Of a stretch of 64,000 nucleotides of DNA, positions 17,051-25,675 are shown in pieces (within the stretch, counting starts at the first letter, position 1; every line of letters starts with the position of its first letter). The notes under the pieces are model-generated. The model did no database searches and was not told the DNA's origin. It worked only from the letters and a program-made list of their open reading frames with translations. The stretch covers positions 1 to 64,000 of the forward strand of contig JBEKFZ010000004.1 of assembly GCA_050013075.1 (NCBI GenBank), read 5' to 3'. A program made the translations under genes and the position numbers. Source of the DNA: JBEKIK01 sp050013075 (GTDB lineage Bacteria > Planctomycetota > Planctomycetia > Pirellulales > Thermoguttaceae).

Positions 17051-17806
17051 TTAATCAACATTCACTATTTCCACCACCGCCTGGGCCAACAACCGATCCG
17101 GACCCAAGGGCTCGGTTACTATCCAATCTATACAGGGATATTCCCGGCGGAAGGTTTCCACTTGATCGCGGATCATGTCATGATAACGGCCGCGCAGAAG
17201 CAAGTGCGGCTGAACGACGATTCGCTTATAGGACAATAAAATCGACCGCTTTAGCGTGTCAGCCAATTGCGGCTCGCCCAGCACGGCAAAACACGGTTCC
17301 ACGCGCCCCACGGGTGTGAGTTTTTCCCGCCGGGCGGCAAAATCGGCCAATTCTAAAAAGGCCTCCGGCTCCGGGCTGCCGTGGGCCGCTATGATCAAAA
17401 GCGTATCTTTTGCGGGAATTTCTTTTTTCCCTTCTAATGCTTCTCGGAATCGCAAGGCCGATATTTCCACAACGCGTTGGTGCGTGCCAATAGGCTGCTT
17501 TATATAAACTTTCATATCCGGCAAATTTCTTATGGCCTCGGCAATTGCCACTGGAATATCGTTCCTCGTATGCCCAAAGGCCGAAAGGAACATCGGCACG
17601 GCTGCTATATGCGACGCCCCTTGATTTGCCAACCGGCGTATGCCTTCGGTTATTGTGGGCTTGGCGAATTCCAAAAAAGTCCCTTCCACAAGCGTCTCAA
17701 GTAGCATATCCCTCACCTGGTCGACAATTTCCAAAAACGCCGCCGTGCCCGCTGGATCTCTCATGCCGTGACCGATAACCAGAACGCCCGTGTAATTGTC
17801 ATCCAT
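17051..17806 (-). CDS. cbiX: Sirohydrochlorin cobaltochelatase-like protein
   Basis: Inserts cobalt into sirohydrochlorin in anaerobic cobalamin synthesis, or iron for siroheme. Two CbiX-type halves are visible. The first begins VLVIGHGMRDP and includes VPMFLSAFGHTRNDIP; the second has LLIIAAHGSPEPE and VVQPHLLLRGRYHD. The metal-handling histidines are in GHG, FGHT, AAHG and QPHLLL. At 251 residues it is the double-length form. The ATG at 17806 (MDDNYTG) gives a normal start; 12 codons upstream are open but run into a palindrome. No other corrinoid gene is next to it, though B12-dependent proteins occur in the window (radical SAM protein). Confidence 0.85.
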   Translation of the reverse strand: MDDNYTGVLVIGHGMRDPAGTAAFLEIVDQVRDMLLETLVEGTFLEFAKPTITEGIRRLANQGASHIAAVPMFLSAFGHTRNDIPVAIAEAIRNLPDMKVYIKQPIGTHQRVVEISALRFREALEGKKEIPAKDTLLIIAAHGSPEPEAFLELADFAARREKLTPVGRVEPCFAVLGEPQLADTLKRSILLSYKRIVVQPHLLLRGRYHDMIRDQVETFRREYPCIDWIVTEPLGPDRLLAQAVVEIVNVD

Positions 17807-17949
17807 GATTGTCGCCTGTTGACCTATAAACGCCGGTCGCAAGCGACCGGGCTAAACATAGTGAAGTTTATGTAGTAAAATTGTAACATATCGATCACTA
17901 TCCTCGGAGACTCCCCTGCCCTGCCCTTTCACAGCCGGTTACATCAAAT

Positions 17950-19230
17950 ATGTCCCATTCCGCCGATTTTCCGAAAATTTTTCGCCTCCGGCAGCGGTTT
18001 GACTCTGCTTGCATAAAGGACGTGCCGGCCGAGGTGCATCGGCAACTTGCCGCCTTGAATTTGGGCGAAAAAGTCCGGCCGGGCCAAAGCGTGGCCATCA
18101 CCGCCGGGAGCCGGGGTATTGCCAACATCGCCCAGATCACCCGGACGATCGTCGATCACTTCAAAAATCTAGGCGCCAAGCCGTTTATCGTACCGGCAAT
18201 GGGCAGCCACGGCGGCGGAACCGCCGAGGGGCAGCGCGAAATCGTCGAATCCTACGGCATTACCGAATCGTTTGTCAGTTGCCCGATCCGCTCGAGCACC
18301 GAAACCGTCGAAGTCTGCCGGTCAGACGACGGTTTTCCCCTCCACTTCGACCGCCTTGCTTTCCAGGCCGATCACGTGCTGGTCTGCAACCGCGTCAAGC
18401 CGCACTCGGGCTTTCACGGCCCGATAGAAAGTGGGCTGATGAAAATGATGCTCATCGGGTTGGGCAATTGCCAAGGGGCGAAAATCTACCACCGCGCGAT
18501 TCTCGATTACGACTTCCAGCGCATCATCCGCGGCGCGGCCCAAAAGGTCATCAACGCTTGCCCCATCCTGGCCGGCGTGGCGATTGTGGAAAACGCCTAC
18601 GACCAGACCGCCCGGATCGAGGCCCTCAGGCCGCAAGATTTTGAAACCCGTGAAACGCAACTCCTCAAATTGGCCAAAAAAATGATGCCGCGATTGCCTT
18701 TCGACTTTGTCGACGTGCTCCTGATCGACCGCATGGGCAAAGACTTAAGCGGCGTGGGATTCGACCCCAACCTGGTCGGCCGAAAATTCAACGATCACAA
18801 GGCCGTCGAGGGCGAACTGCCCAAGGTAAGGAGAATTTGCCTGCGCGGCCTTACCCCGGCCTCGCACGGCAACGCCACGGGCATGGGCATGGCCGAATTC
18901 TGCACGTCGCGGTTTTTGCGAGAGGTCGATCCGGCCGCAACGCGACTGAACTGCCTGGTCTCCGGCCACGTCTCGGCCGCAATGGCCCCGTTGGACTTTG
19001 AAACCGACCGGGAAATGCTCGCCGCCGCATTTGGCACCCTGGGGCTGGTCGAACCACCAAACGCCAAGCTAATTTGGATCGCCGACACCCTGCATCTGGC
19101 CGAGGTGGAATGTTCAGCCGCCTATCTCGATGAAGCACAACGCTGCAATGACCTGGAAATACTTACTGAACCGCGAGATTTACCCTTCGACACTGCCGGA
19201 AATTTGCCTGACATAATATTAAAACAATAA
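17950..19230 (+). CDS. LarA-like (DUF2088) protein
   Basis: The 426-residue protein matches the lactate racemase N-terminal domain family. It shows the GPGQSVAITAGSRG-like block (here VRPGQSVAITAGSRGI), then VPAMGSHGGGTAEGQ, the histidine-containing motif of the family. LarA uses a nickel-pincer nucleotide cofactor to racemise lactate or related 2-hydroxy acids. Many paralogues act on other substrates and need LarB/C/E for the cofactor; none are in the window, so the reaction is uncertain. It diverges from cbiX. Confidence 0.78.
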   Translation: MSHSADFPKIFRLRQRFDSACIKDVPAEVHRQLAALNLGEKVRPGQSVAITAGSRGIANIAQITRTIVDHFKNLGAKPFIVPAMGSHGGGTAEGQREIVESYGITESFVSCPIRSSTETVEVCRSDDGFPLHFDRLAFQADHVLVCNRVKPHSGFHGPIESGLMKMMLIGLGNCQGAKIYHRAILDYDFQRIIRGAAQKVINACPILAGVAIVENAYDQTARIEALRPQDFETRETQLLKLAKKMMPRLPFDFVDVLLIDRMGKDLSGVGFDPNLVGRKFNDHKAVEGELPKVRRICLRGLTPASHGNATGMGMAEFCTSRFLREVDPAATRLNCLVSGHVSAAMAPLDFETDREMLAAAFGTLGLVEPPNAKLIWIADTLHLAEVECSAAYLDEAQRCNDLEILTEPRDLPFDTAGNLPDIILKQ

Positions 19231-19235
19231 TTAAT

Positions 19236-19321
19236 CACGAAAACACGAAAGGACGAAATCACGATATAAATAATATATCGAAACTATTTTTTTCGCGTTT
19301 TCGTACTTTCGTGTTTTCGTG
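19236..19321. repeat. Inverted repeat of cacgaaaacacgaaag, MITE-like
   Basis: A perfect 16-bp pair (19236-19251 with 19306-19321) extends imperfectly inwards to about 28 bp, with an AT-rich centre. It lies in the short gap between the LarA-like gene and trpD and reaches within 15 bases of the trpD start. Confidence 0.7.
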
Positions 19322-19335
19322 TTGGAAAAATTTAC

Positions 19336-20352
19336 ATGGATATCAACTCTGCCATTGAACTTGTTATCTCCGCCCGGAATCTGTCCATGGAAGAAATGGA
19401 ATCGGTCATGGACCGGATTATGGACGGCCGGTGCGATGAGGAGCAGATTGCCCGGCTGCTCATGGGCTTGCACAATAAAGGCGAGACCGTCGAGGAAGTT
19501 GCCGGTGCTGCGGCGGTCATGCGCGGGCGGATGACGCCCATCCGTTCGCGCCACGCCGGATTGCTCGATACCTGTGGCACCGGCGGCGACGGCTCGAAGA
19601 CTTTCAACATCAGCACCGCCGCCGCCCTGGTGGCGGCCGCGGCCGGCGTGCCGGTGGCCAAACACGGCAACCGCGGCATTACCAGCCGCAGCGGGTCGGC
19701 CGACGTATTGGCCGCCCTGGGCGTGAACATCGAGGCCGATGTATCTTGCGTCGAGGCCTGTTTGGATGAATTGGGCATTTGCTTTTGCTTTGCGCCGCTA
19801 TTGCACAAGGCCATGAAGCACGTGGCGGCAGCACGCAAAAAGCTGGGCACGCCCACGATCTTCAACATCCTCGGACCCTTGGTCAATCCCGCTTCGGCGC
19901 CGTACCAGTTAATAGGCGTGGGCCACTTGGAATTGCAACCGATCCTGGCCCAAGCCCTATCGCTATTGGGCACGAAACGCACCGTGGTCGTTCACGGCGC
20001 GGACGGTCTGGACGAAGTCACGCTGGCCGGACCAACGCATGTCATCGAAGCCTCGAGCGGAATTCTTAGACACTTCGATTGGACGCCCGCCGATTTCGGC
20101 CTGGAACCGGCCGGCTCTGAGACGATGCTAGTGACCGGGCCGGAACAAAGCGCGGCCATAATCCGCGACATTCTCGACAATTGTCCCGGCCCCCCGCGCG
20201 ACATAGTCATAGCCAACGCCGCCGCCGCATTATGGACCGCCGGGCGCGATCCATCACTTCAAAATTGCGCCCAAATTGCCGTCGATGCACTGAGCAACGG
20301 TTCCGCCCGGAAACTTCTTGCCCGGCTGATAGAACAAACGCAAGCACACTAA
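19336..20352 (+). CDS. trpD: Anthranilate phosphoribosyltransferase
   Basis: Transfers phosphoribose from PRPP to anthranilate in tryptophan synthesis. It has 338 residues, the usual length. The PRPP loop GTGGDG lies near residue 82, followed by KHGNRGITSRSGSADVLAAL and FNILGPLVNPA. No other trp genes are adjacent. It ends 4 bases into the 3' end of a convergent membrane protein gene, sharing the overlapping stop region. Confidence 0.95.
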   Translation: MDINSAIELVISARNLSMEEMESVMDRIMDGRCDEEQIARLLMGLHNKGETVEEVAGAAAVMRGRMTPIRSRHAGLLDTCGTGGDGSKTFNISTAAALVAAAAGVPVAKHGNRGITSRSGSADVLAALGVNIEADVSCVEACLDELGICFCFAPLLHKAMKHVAAARKKLGTPTIFNILGPLVNPASAPYQLIGVGHLELQPILAQALSLLGTKRTVVVHGADGLDEVTLAGPTHVIEASSGILRHFDWTPADFGLEPAGSETMLVTGPEQSAAIIRDILDNCPGPPRDIVIANAAAALWTAGRDPSLQNCAQIAVDALSNGSARKLLARLIEQTQAH

Positions 20353-21038
20353 GCAGTTTCAGGTTTATCAACTTTTCCAAGCGCCTTTCTAAGATCGTCT
20401 ACTAGATACCAGTACATGATGAAGCTGATTATGCCTACAACTCCCCATGCCAAGAACATTAAAGGCAATGCAAAGGTAGACATAAAGATCACCACAGAAA
20501 TAAGATAGATAATTAGAAGAGTCTTACTGCGTGTAACTAGGTCGTTCCGGCCTATATATTGAGAAAGTTTCTGCAAAAAGACAATAAACATGAGAAAGCC
20601 GATAAAACCACAAATACCAATAATATTAAAAACTACGGAGGGAAATACCAAGGGAGCGATTAGTTGAACGATCGATGTCACTATCCTAACAAGATAAAGA
20701 ACAATGGATCCCGCCAAGAATCCCTTGGCGCCGGATTCGGCAGGCACAGCAAGGCAAAAAACCGGTCCAACGACGCAGATTAAACTCGGCATTAAAATGT
20801 CCAGGACAGGTAAGGTAACCTTAATCCCCTTTTCGAAATCCTTAGTGCCCATTAATAGCATCATTCCGAGATACATTCCTATAGTACAGATCAGCATGAT
20901 TACAATACTAAGGGTTATAACCGATAATCCCAGTCTAGTTTTCTTCAACGATGGGGAGATAGTTTGTGCCCATTGCACACCGGGTGCGAGAGTTGTTGTT
21001 GTCTGAAAAGAAATTTGGGGATTCAAAGGATCAGTCAT
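20349..21038 (-). CDS. Hypothetical six-helix membrane protein
   Basis: The 229-residue protein has about six hydrophobic segments, for example LSVITLSIVIMLICTIGMYL, IGFLMFIVFL and TFALPLMFLAWGVVGIISFI. It starts with a polar N-terminus of about 30 residues and ends with a charged tail DDLRKALGKVDKPETA. I do not recognise a family. Base composition is clearly more AT-rich than trpD next to it, suggesting a different history. The stop codon overlaps the 3' end of trpD by four bases in convergent orientation. The hicB gene lies upstream in the same direction. Confidence 0.7.
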   Translation of the reverse strand: MTDPLNPQISFQTTTTLAPGVQWAQTISPSLKKTRLGLSVITLSIVIMLICTIGMYLGMMLLMGTKDFEKGIKVTLPVLDILMPSLICVVGPVFCLAVPAESGAKGFLAGSIVLYLVRIVTSIVQLIAPLVFPSVVFNIIGICGFIGFLMFIVFLQKLSQYIGRNDLVTRSKTLLIIYLISVVIFMSTFALPLMFLAWGVVGIISFIMYWYLVDDLRKALGKVDKPETA

Positions 21039-21060
21039 AAGGAACCTCCAAAACCTTCAC

Positions 21061-21171
21061 TTAAAGAAGTTTTTTAAATTCCGCTGGTGTAAGTCCCGCA
21101 TCAGCGGCAATGGCGCCCATGGTGAAAGAGTTGATGGGATTATGCCTGGGAGGTGAAAATAGATTTTTCAT
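21061..21171 (-). pseudogene. hicA: Truncated HicA toxin, C-terminal part
   Basis: A short frame of 36 residues overlaps the end of hicB by 32 bases. It contains PRHNPINSFTMGAIAADAGL followed by TPAEFKKLL, which matches the C-terminal beta strand and last helix of HicA (typical pattern PxHN-x-I-x-x-x-T-L-x-x-I-x-x-x-A-G-L-T-x-E-E-F). The N-terminal half, with the G-S-H catalytic motif, is missing. It is therefore a remnant, and any toxin activity is very unlikely. The overlap with hicB suggests an internal deletion that joined the hicB end to the hicA tail. Confidence 0.7.
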
Positions 21172-21322
21172 CGCCTTCGGCGTCCAGCCATTCACGAATG
21201 GCTTCACGGATATTTTCCAATGCCTCTTCACTAGTGACGCCCTGCGAATGACAGCCCTTTAGCGCCGGGCAACTTACCGCGAATCCCTCGTCGCTTTGGA
21301 TGAGAACGACACGGTATTTCAT
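21140..21322 (-). CDS. hicB: HicB-family antitoxin
   Basis: The 60-residue protein has the partial RNase H-like HicB fold: YRVVLIQSDEGFAVSCPALK, then GCHSQGVTSEEALENIREAI and REWLDAEGDE. No C-terminal DNA-binding domain is present. A ribosome binding site agaggtg precedes the ATG. HicB neutralises the HicA mRNA interferase, but the neighbouring hicA is truncated, so this is an orphan antitoxin here. Confidence 0.85.
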   Translation of the reverse strand: MKYRVVLIQSDEGFAVSCPALKGCHSQGVTSEEALENIREAIREWLDAEGDEKSIFTSQA

Positions 21323-21382
21323 ATTTACACCTCTTTTCCTATGATACCGAGAAAGAGGTTAAACGTCAAAGGCATATTAACA

Positions 21383-23614
21383 TTACCGTCGCCGGGATTT
21401 TTTGCTTTTCTTTTGACTGGTTTTTCTCAAATCTTTCGCGGGCTTCACGCCCTTCGCGGTTTTTTTCTTTTCTACAAGACGGAAATCCAGTTCACGGCGT
21501 TCCATATCGACCCGGGCGACGGCGACCTTCAGCAGGTCGCCCAGGCGGTAGGAATTGCCTGCGCGATGGCCGGCCAGGGTGTGATTGGCCCGGTCGAAGC
21601 GGTAATAATCATCCGTTAGCGAATCCACGTGAACAAGCCCTTCGGCGGGCAGTTCCAGACCCTGCACGAAAATGCCGAAGCTTTCTACGCCGGTCACCAC
21701 GGCCTCCATTTCCAGGCCGATGCGCTGGCTAAGGTAGCTTAAGAGTTTGAGTTTGGTCAATTCGCGTTCGGCCGCCTCGGCCCGTTGTTCGCGGTCGGAA
21801 CAATGCTGGCCTAGCACCACAAGATCGTCCACGACATTGCGGGGTTTCTTGCCGGTCAGAAGCGATTCGACCAGCCTGTGCACGGTCAAGTCGGGATAAC
21901 GCCGGATGGGCGAGGTGAAGTGGCAATAGCAATCGCTGGCCAAGGCGTAATGGCCCTCTTCCATGGGACTGTAGACGGCCCGTTGCAGCGAACGCAACAC
22001 GGCGAAGTTCACGGCGTGTTGGTCCGGCCGGCCGGCGGACATCTTCAGTAGTTTTTGCAATTCGAAACGGCTTTCCAGGCTCGCCACGTCGTAGCCCAAC
22101 TCCTTGACGAACTCCGTCAGCGCCTTGAGTTTCCTCGGGCTGGGCGATTGGTGGATGCGGCGCAAAAAACGGATTTCCTTGTCGCGGAGCCGTTCGGCCA
22201 CGGCCTCGTTGGCCGCAAGCATGAATTCCTCGATGACCTGATGGCTCTCGGTGTTCTCGACCACGTGCGCCCCGTTGACGCGGCCGTTTTTATCCAGATC
22301 GATTTTCACCTCGGGCAGGGTCAGTTCCAATGCGCCGTTGCGCATGCGGCGCCGGCGCAGAGTGCGGGCCAGATCGCGCATAAGCCCCAAAAGCGCGAAC
22401 ACTTTGGCCCCCAGTTTTTTCCGCCAGGCCTCCGGATCGTGCAAAAACCCGTCCACCTGCTCGTAGTTCAGCCGCTTGGCGCTCTTGATGGCCGAAAAGC
22501 GCAACTCGGTCGAGGTCCTTATGCCCTCTTTGGTGAACTCCAAAATCGCCGATTTGCAATACCGCACCTTGCCGGGCTGAAGGCTCGCCAGACTGTTGGA
22601 AATCGTCTCGGGCAGCATGGGGATCACGCGGTCGGGCAGGTAGACGCTGGTTGCGCGCTCTCGGGCCACGCGGTCGATCGCCGTTTTGGGACGCACGAAA
22701 TGGGTCACGTCGGCGATGTGAACGCCCAAAAGCCAGTTGCCGCCGTTGAGCCGCCTTAGCGAAATCGCGTCGTCGAAGTCCCGGGCGTCCTCCGGATCGA
22801 TGGTTATCACCGTTTCGCCGGTCAGGTCCAACCGGTCCTTGGGAATCGACTCGTCGAACCGGTCGGCCTGGAGCCGGGCTTCTTCCAGGGCGTCTTCGGG
22901 AAACGCCTCGGGCAGATCGAACTCGCGCAGGATCGAGAGCGTATCCACGCCCGGCTTGCCACTTGGGCCCAAGACTTCGGTAATCACCCCCTCGCCGTCA
23001 TGATAAGGCGACGGGAAGCGGACCATTTCGAAGACCACCTTGTCGTCGGTTCGGGCGTTTTTCGCGCCCGGATCGCCCACTGAAATCGGCTGGGCGAACA
23101 GCGTGCCGTCGACCTGCACGTAGCCCGCCCCGCGCGATTCGAAATACGTGCCCACGAATTGGTGGGTTTCCCGCTCGATGATCTCGACGATTTCGCCGCG
23201 CAAGCCGGGTTCGCCGGGTCGATGCTTTAGAAGTTGCGCCAGAACAGTGTCGCCGGTCGAGGCGTCGCCGGCCCGATCTGCCGGGATGTAAAGATCCGTT
23301 TTTTCCCGATCCTCAGAAGTCGCGCCGTGAGGTCGGACGAATCCGAATCCCTTTTTCGTGCGTTGAAATACGCCCGTGATCCGGCCCGAGCTGGTTTTCC
23401 CGGCTGCGACCCCCTGCTTGACGGCCACCACCAAATGGTTGCTCCCGTATTGCAATCGACCATGATGCACCAGGCGTTTGACCGCCCGTTTCAGATCGGC
23501 GATTTTTTCCTCGGGCACCTGCAATTGCTTGGCGATCGCCCGGGGCTTCATGGGCCGATATTCCACCTGGGAGATAAAATTCAAAACAGCCTGTTCAAGT
23601 TCGGATTCGTTCAT
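21383..23614 (-). CDS. rnr: Ribonuclease R
   Basis: A processive 3' to 5' exoribonuclease that degrades structured RNA. It has 743 residues. The order is an N-terminal winged-helix region (residues 1-70), cold-shock domains, the RNB catalytic domain with DPEDARDFDDAISLRR (metal-binding aspartates), and a C-terminal S1 domain (LEMEAVVTGVESFGIFVQGL). The tail is very lysine-rich (KKKTAKGVKPAKDLRKTSQK), as in RNase R proteins. It is upstream of hicB in the same direction. Confidence 0.95.
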   Translation of the reverse strand: MNESELEQAVLNFISQVEYRPMKPRAIAKQLQVPEEKIADLKRAVKRLVHHGRLQYGSNHLVVAVKQGVAAGKTSSGRITGVFQRTKKGFGFVRPHGATSEDREKTDLYIPADRAGDASTGDTVLAQLLKHRPGEPGLRGEIVEIIERETHQFVGTYFESRGAGYVQVDGTLFAQPISVGDPGAKNARTDDKVVFEMVRFPSPYHDGEGVITEVLGPSGKPGVDTLSILREFDLPEAFPEDALEEARLQADRFDESIPKDRLDLTGETVITIDPEDARDFDDAISLRRLNGGNWLLGVHIADVTHFVRPKTAIDRVARERATSVYLPDRVIPMLPETISNSLASLQPGKVRYCKSAILEFTKEGIRTSTELRFSAIKSAKRLNYEQVDGFLHDPEAWRKKLGAKVFALLGLMRDLARTLRRRRMRNGALELTLPEVKIDLDKNGRVNGAHVVENTESHQVIEEFMLAANEAVAERLRDKEIRFLRRIHQSPSPRKLKALTEFVKELGYDVASLESRFELQKLLKMSAGRPDQHAVNFAVLRSLQRAVYSPMEEGHYALASDCYCHFTSPIRRYPDLTVHRLVESLLTGKKPRNVVDDLVVLGQHCSDREQRAEAAERELTKLKLLSYLSQRIGLEMEAVVTGVESFGIFVQGLELPAEGLVHVDSLTDDYYRFDRANHTLAGHRAGNSYRLGDLLKVAVARVDMERRELDFRLVEKKKTAKGVKPAKDLRKTSQKKSKKSRRR

Positions 23615-23642
23615 TGTTTGCTTTCAAATAAACACATTTATT

Positions 23643-23728
23643 AAGTCTCAGGTAATAAATGTCACTTTTTTGCCTCGGAGCCGGGCCGTGTCGGCCCGGA
23701 ATTGCCGGGGCGACACGCCCCGGCTCTG
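23643..23728. repeat. Palindrome cluster upstream of rnr
   Basis: The segment tctcaggtaataaatgtcac at about 23646-23665 resembles the end of the element at 38394-38413. It is followed by gccgggccgtgtcggcccgg and a ccggggcg/cgccccgg hairpin at 23688-23725 with a T-run. The gap between tilS and rnr holds nothing else that I recognise. Confidence 0.55.
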
Positions 23729-23811
23729 ATTTTTTACTAACTCGCTCCCAGGCTCCTGCCTTGGTTACCACGCCGGAGCGTGGGAACCAGGATTATAACT
23801 TATCATGCCGA

Positions 23812-24834
23812 TTATTCCGAGCGCATCAATCGTAGTATGCCGTTGCGAATTTCGGCCTGCACGTTGCCGGGGAAGATTTGCTTGTTTACGGCCGTTGATG
23901 AAGAACAATCCGCATCTGATATCAAAAGCATCCGGGCCAATTGATCCCATTGGACAAAGCCCATGGACCGCATGGGCCACGATTGCCGGCGCCAGACCAG
24001 CGCCAAAAGTTCGCGCAATAAATGCGGCGGCTGACCGGCCAACTGTGCGGTGTCGATCTCCACGGCGGACTTGTTTTCAAACTTCACTGCCCGTTGGTGA
24101 AGTTGATCGACCAGTTCGTCGATTACTCCTTGCACGTCGGCCGCCAGGCTGCCCAGGCGCAAAAGGGCGTCGGCGACCGCGGAGTTGTACTGCCGCCCTA
24201 GCAGGGGCAGAAGTTCGTGGCGAATGCGATTTCGCGTAAAACGGCGGTCGGCATTGCTGGAATCCTCGCGGAACGGCTGGCCGATATCGCGCAGATATTC
24301 TTCCAGTTCACGGCGGCGGACGCTAAGAAGCGGTCGCAACAGCGTTGCATGGCCCAATCGCCTCGTTCGCGACATGCCGGCCAGTCCGGCAATGCCCGTG
24401 CCGCGGACTATGCGGTGCAAGATCGTTTCGGCCTGATCGTCGGCCGTGTGGGCGGTCAGCACAAAACGTGCGCCCAGGCGGCCGGCGGTTTCTTTCAGGA
24501 ATTCGTATCTGGCCCGGCGCGCCGCCGGTTCGATCCCCTCGCTTGCGTCGGCCGCCAATTGCGCCACGTGGCCAAAGCCCGTTTCGCACGATAAACCAAG
24601 CTGTTTGCACAAGGCGACTACGAACCGCTCGTCGTCCTCGGCCTCGTCGCGGAGTTTATGATTAAAGTGCGCTACGCAAAGCCGGCCGGCCCCCCCGGTT
24701 TTCAAAGCCGCCACGGCCCGAAGCAATGCCACGCTATCGGCCCCGCCGGAAACGGCCGCCAACACGGTCAAATCCCGCCACTCATCAGGCGGCCACAAGG
24801 CGGCCAAACGTGTCTCGAAAGGATGCAAGGACAT
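23812..24834 (-). CDS. tilS: tRNA(Ile)-lysidine synthase
   Basis: Modifies C34 of the CAU anticodon of tRNA-Ile to lysidine, using ATP. The PP-loop motif AVSGGADSVALL lies near residue 28. The family block FVLTAHTADDQAETILHRIV is clear, as is RRELEEYLRDIGQPFREDSS. At 340 residues it is the shorter form. The gene is essential in most bacteria. It is upstream of rnr in the same orientation, separated by a repeat-filled gap. Confidence 0.95.
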   Translation of the reverse strand: MSLHPFETRLAALWPPDEWRDLTVLAAVSGGADSVALLRAVAALKTGGAGRLCVAHFNHKLRDEAEDDERFVVALCKQLGLSCETGFGHVAQLAADASEGIEPAARRARYEFLKETAGRLGARFVLTAHTADDQAETILHRIVRGTGIAGLAGMSRTRRLGHATLLRPLLSVRRRELEEYLRDIGQPFREDSSNADRRFTRNRIRHELLPLLGRQYNSAVADALLRLGSLAADVQGVIDELVDQLHQRAVKFENKSAVEIDTAQLAGQPPHLLRELLALVWRRQSWPMRSMGFVQWDQLARMLLISDADCSSSTAVNKQIFPGNVQAEIRNGILRLMRSE

Positions 24835-25675
24835 AGCTAAGGGTTCAGGGGGCAGAGGTCAGGGGGCAGAGGTCATAAATCATACATGAGTGCTGAATCT
24901 TGAACCCTGAACCCTGACAAATAAAACATTGTTTTCAATTTTCCATTGACAGTAAGCGAATTACAACAACCCCTCTATGTGGTTATGCGGTCGTTAGAGT
25001 CGGCTTATTCCACGGCCCGGAACAAGTTATCTTAAACAGTGGGCGCATCTACTAGTTGCAGTTTCTTAAGATTCTGATAAACTTAGAGTAAGTAATGTAG
25101 TTCGAGTGCCTTTGGTCGTCCACGAAGGGGATCGAAGTCAACGTACTGTCAGGAAGAGAAATTTGACGAAGTTTGTTATTAAGCAGCAAGAACCGCCCAA
25201 CTTCAGGGTTCATGCAACCATGCACCTGATAATGATACTCATCCGGTGGTTGGTGGGATTTTTATGCGGCGGCCGATCGGTCGCTCGTTCAGTTCGGCCC
25301 TGCGCGCCGAGCGAAGCGGGAACGCTTCGGTTCCGACATGATTCGAACGGTGCGCATTGCTCCGGCGTTGGTGAAATGAAAGTCAACGTTATTTTGGCAG
25401 ACTTAAAATTAAATGGTCTTTTGGGCCGGCATCCGGCTCTTGCCGTTATATCACCCCATCGCCGCGGCCGATCTCGCATAAATCCCTATCAGCCGGATTA
25501 TTTCGTGGTGGAAACTCCGCTCCTTTGTCCAAACTTCCCTCCTCCTGCGCCCCGGGCTTGGGGTTAAACGGCGCGTTGAGTGCTTCCGATGCCTTGCGGT
25601 TCGGCCGTTGATGGTCCATCTACGGACGGTTCGAAATACTTTCGTCCGTAGACGATAGGACCGCGGCGCTCGGCA
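24835..25675. other. Long gap without a supported gene
   Basis: The 841-base gap between tilS and rny starts with heptads (ggttcag, ggggcag, aggtcag, ggggcag, aggtcat at about 24842-24876) and gaaccct units at 24901-24918. From there to about 25600 I see no coding frame with a recognisable family and no tRNA. A GTG-started frame at 25106-25567 is rejected. A structured RNA cannot be excluded. Confidence 0.5.
25619..25652. promoter_or_regulatory. Hairpin upstream of rny
   Basis: A perfect 10-bp stem (tctacggacg at 25619-25628, cgtccgtaga at 25643-25652) with a 14-base loop lies 24 bases before the rny ATG. It could be a regulatory leader structure or a small palindromic repeat. Confidence 0.45.

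Noticed and set aside
25300..25380. Possible minus-strand tRNA (ttcgaatc in reverse)
   Set aside because: The bases around the loop do not form a T stem, and no acceptor stem is found.
25106..25567. GTG-started open frame of 153 codons between tilS and rny
   Set aside because: No recognisable domain, biased towards R and P residues typical of chance frames in GC-rich DNA, no ribosome binding site.
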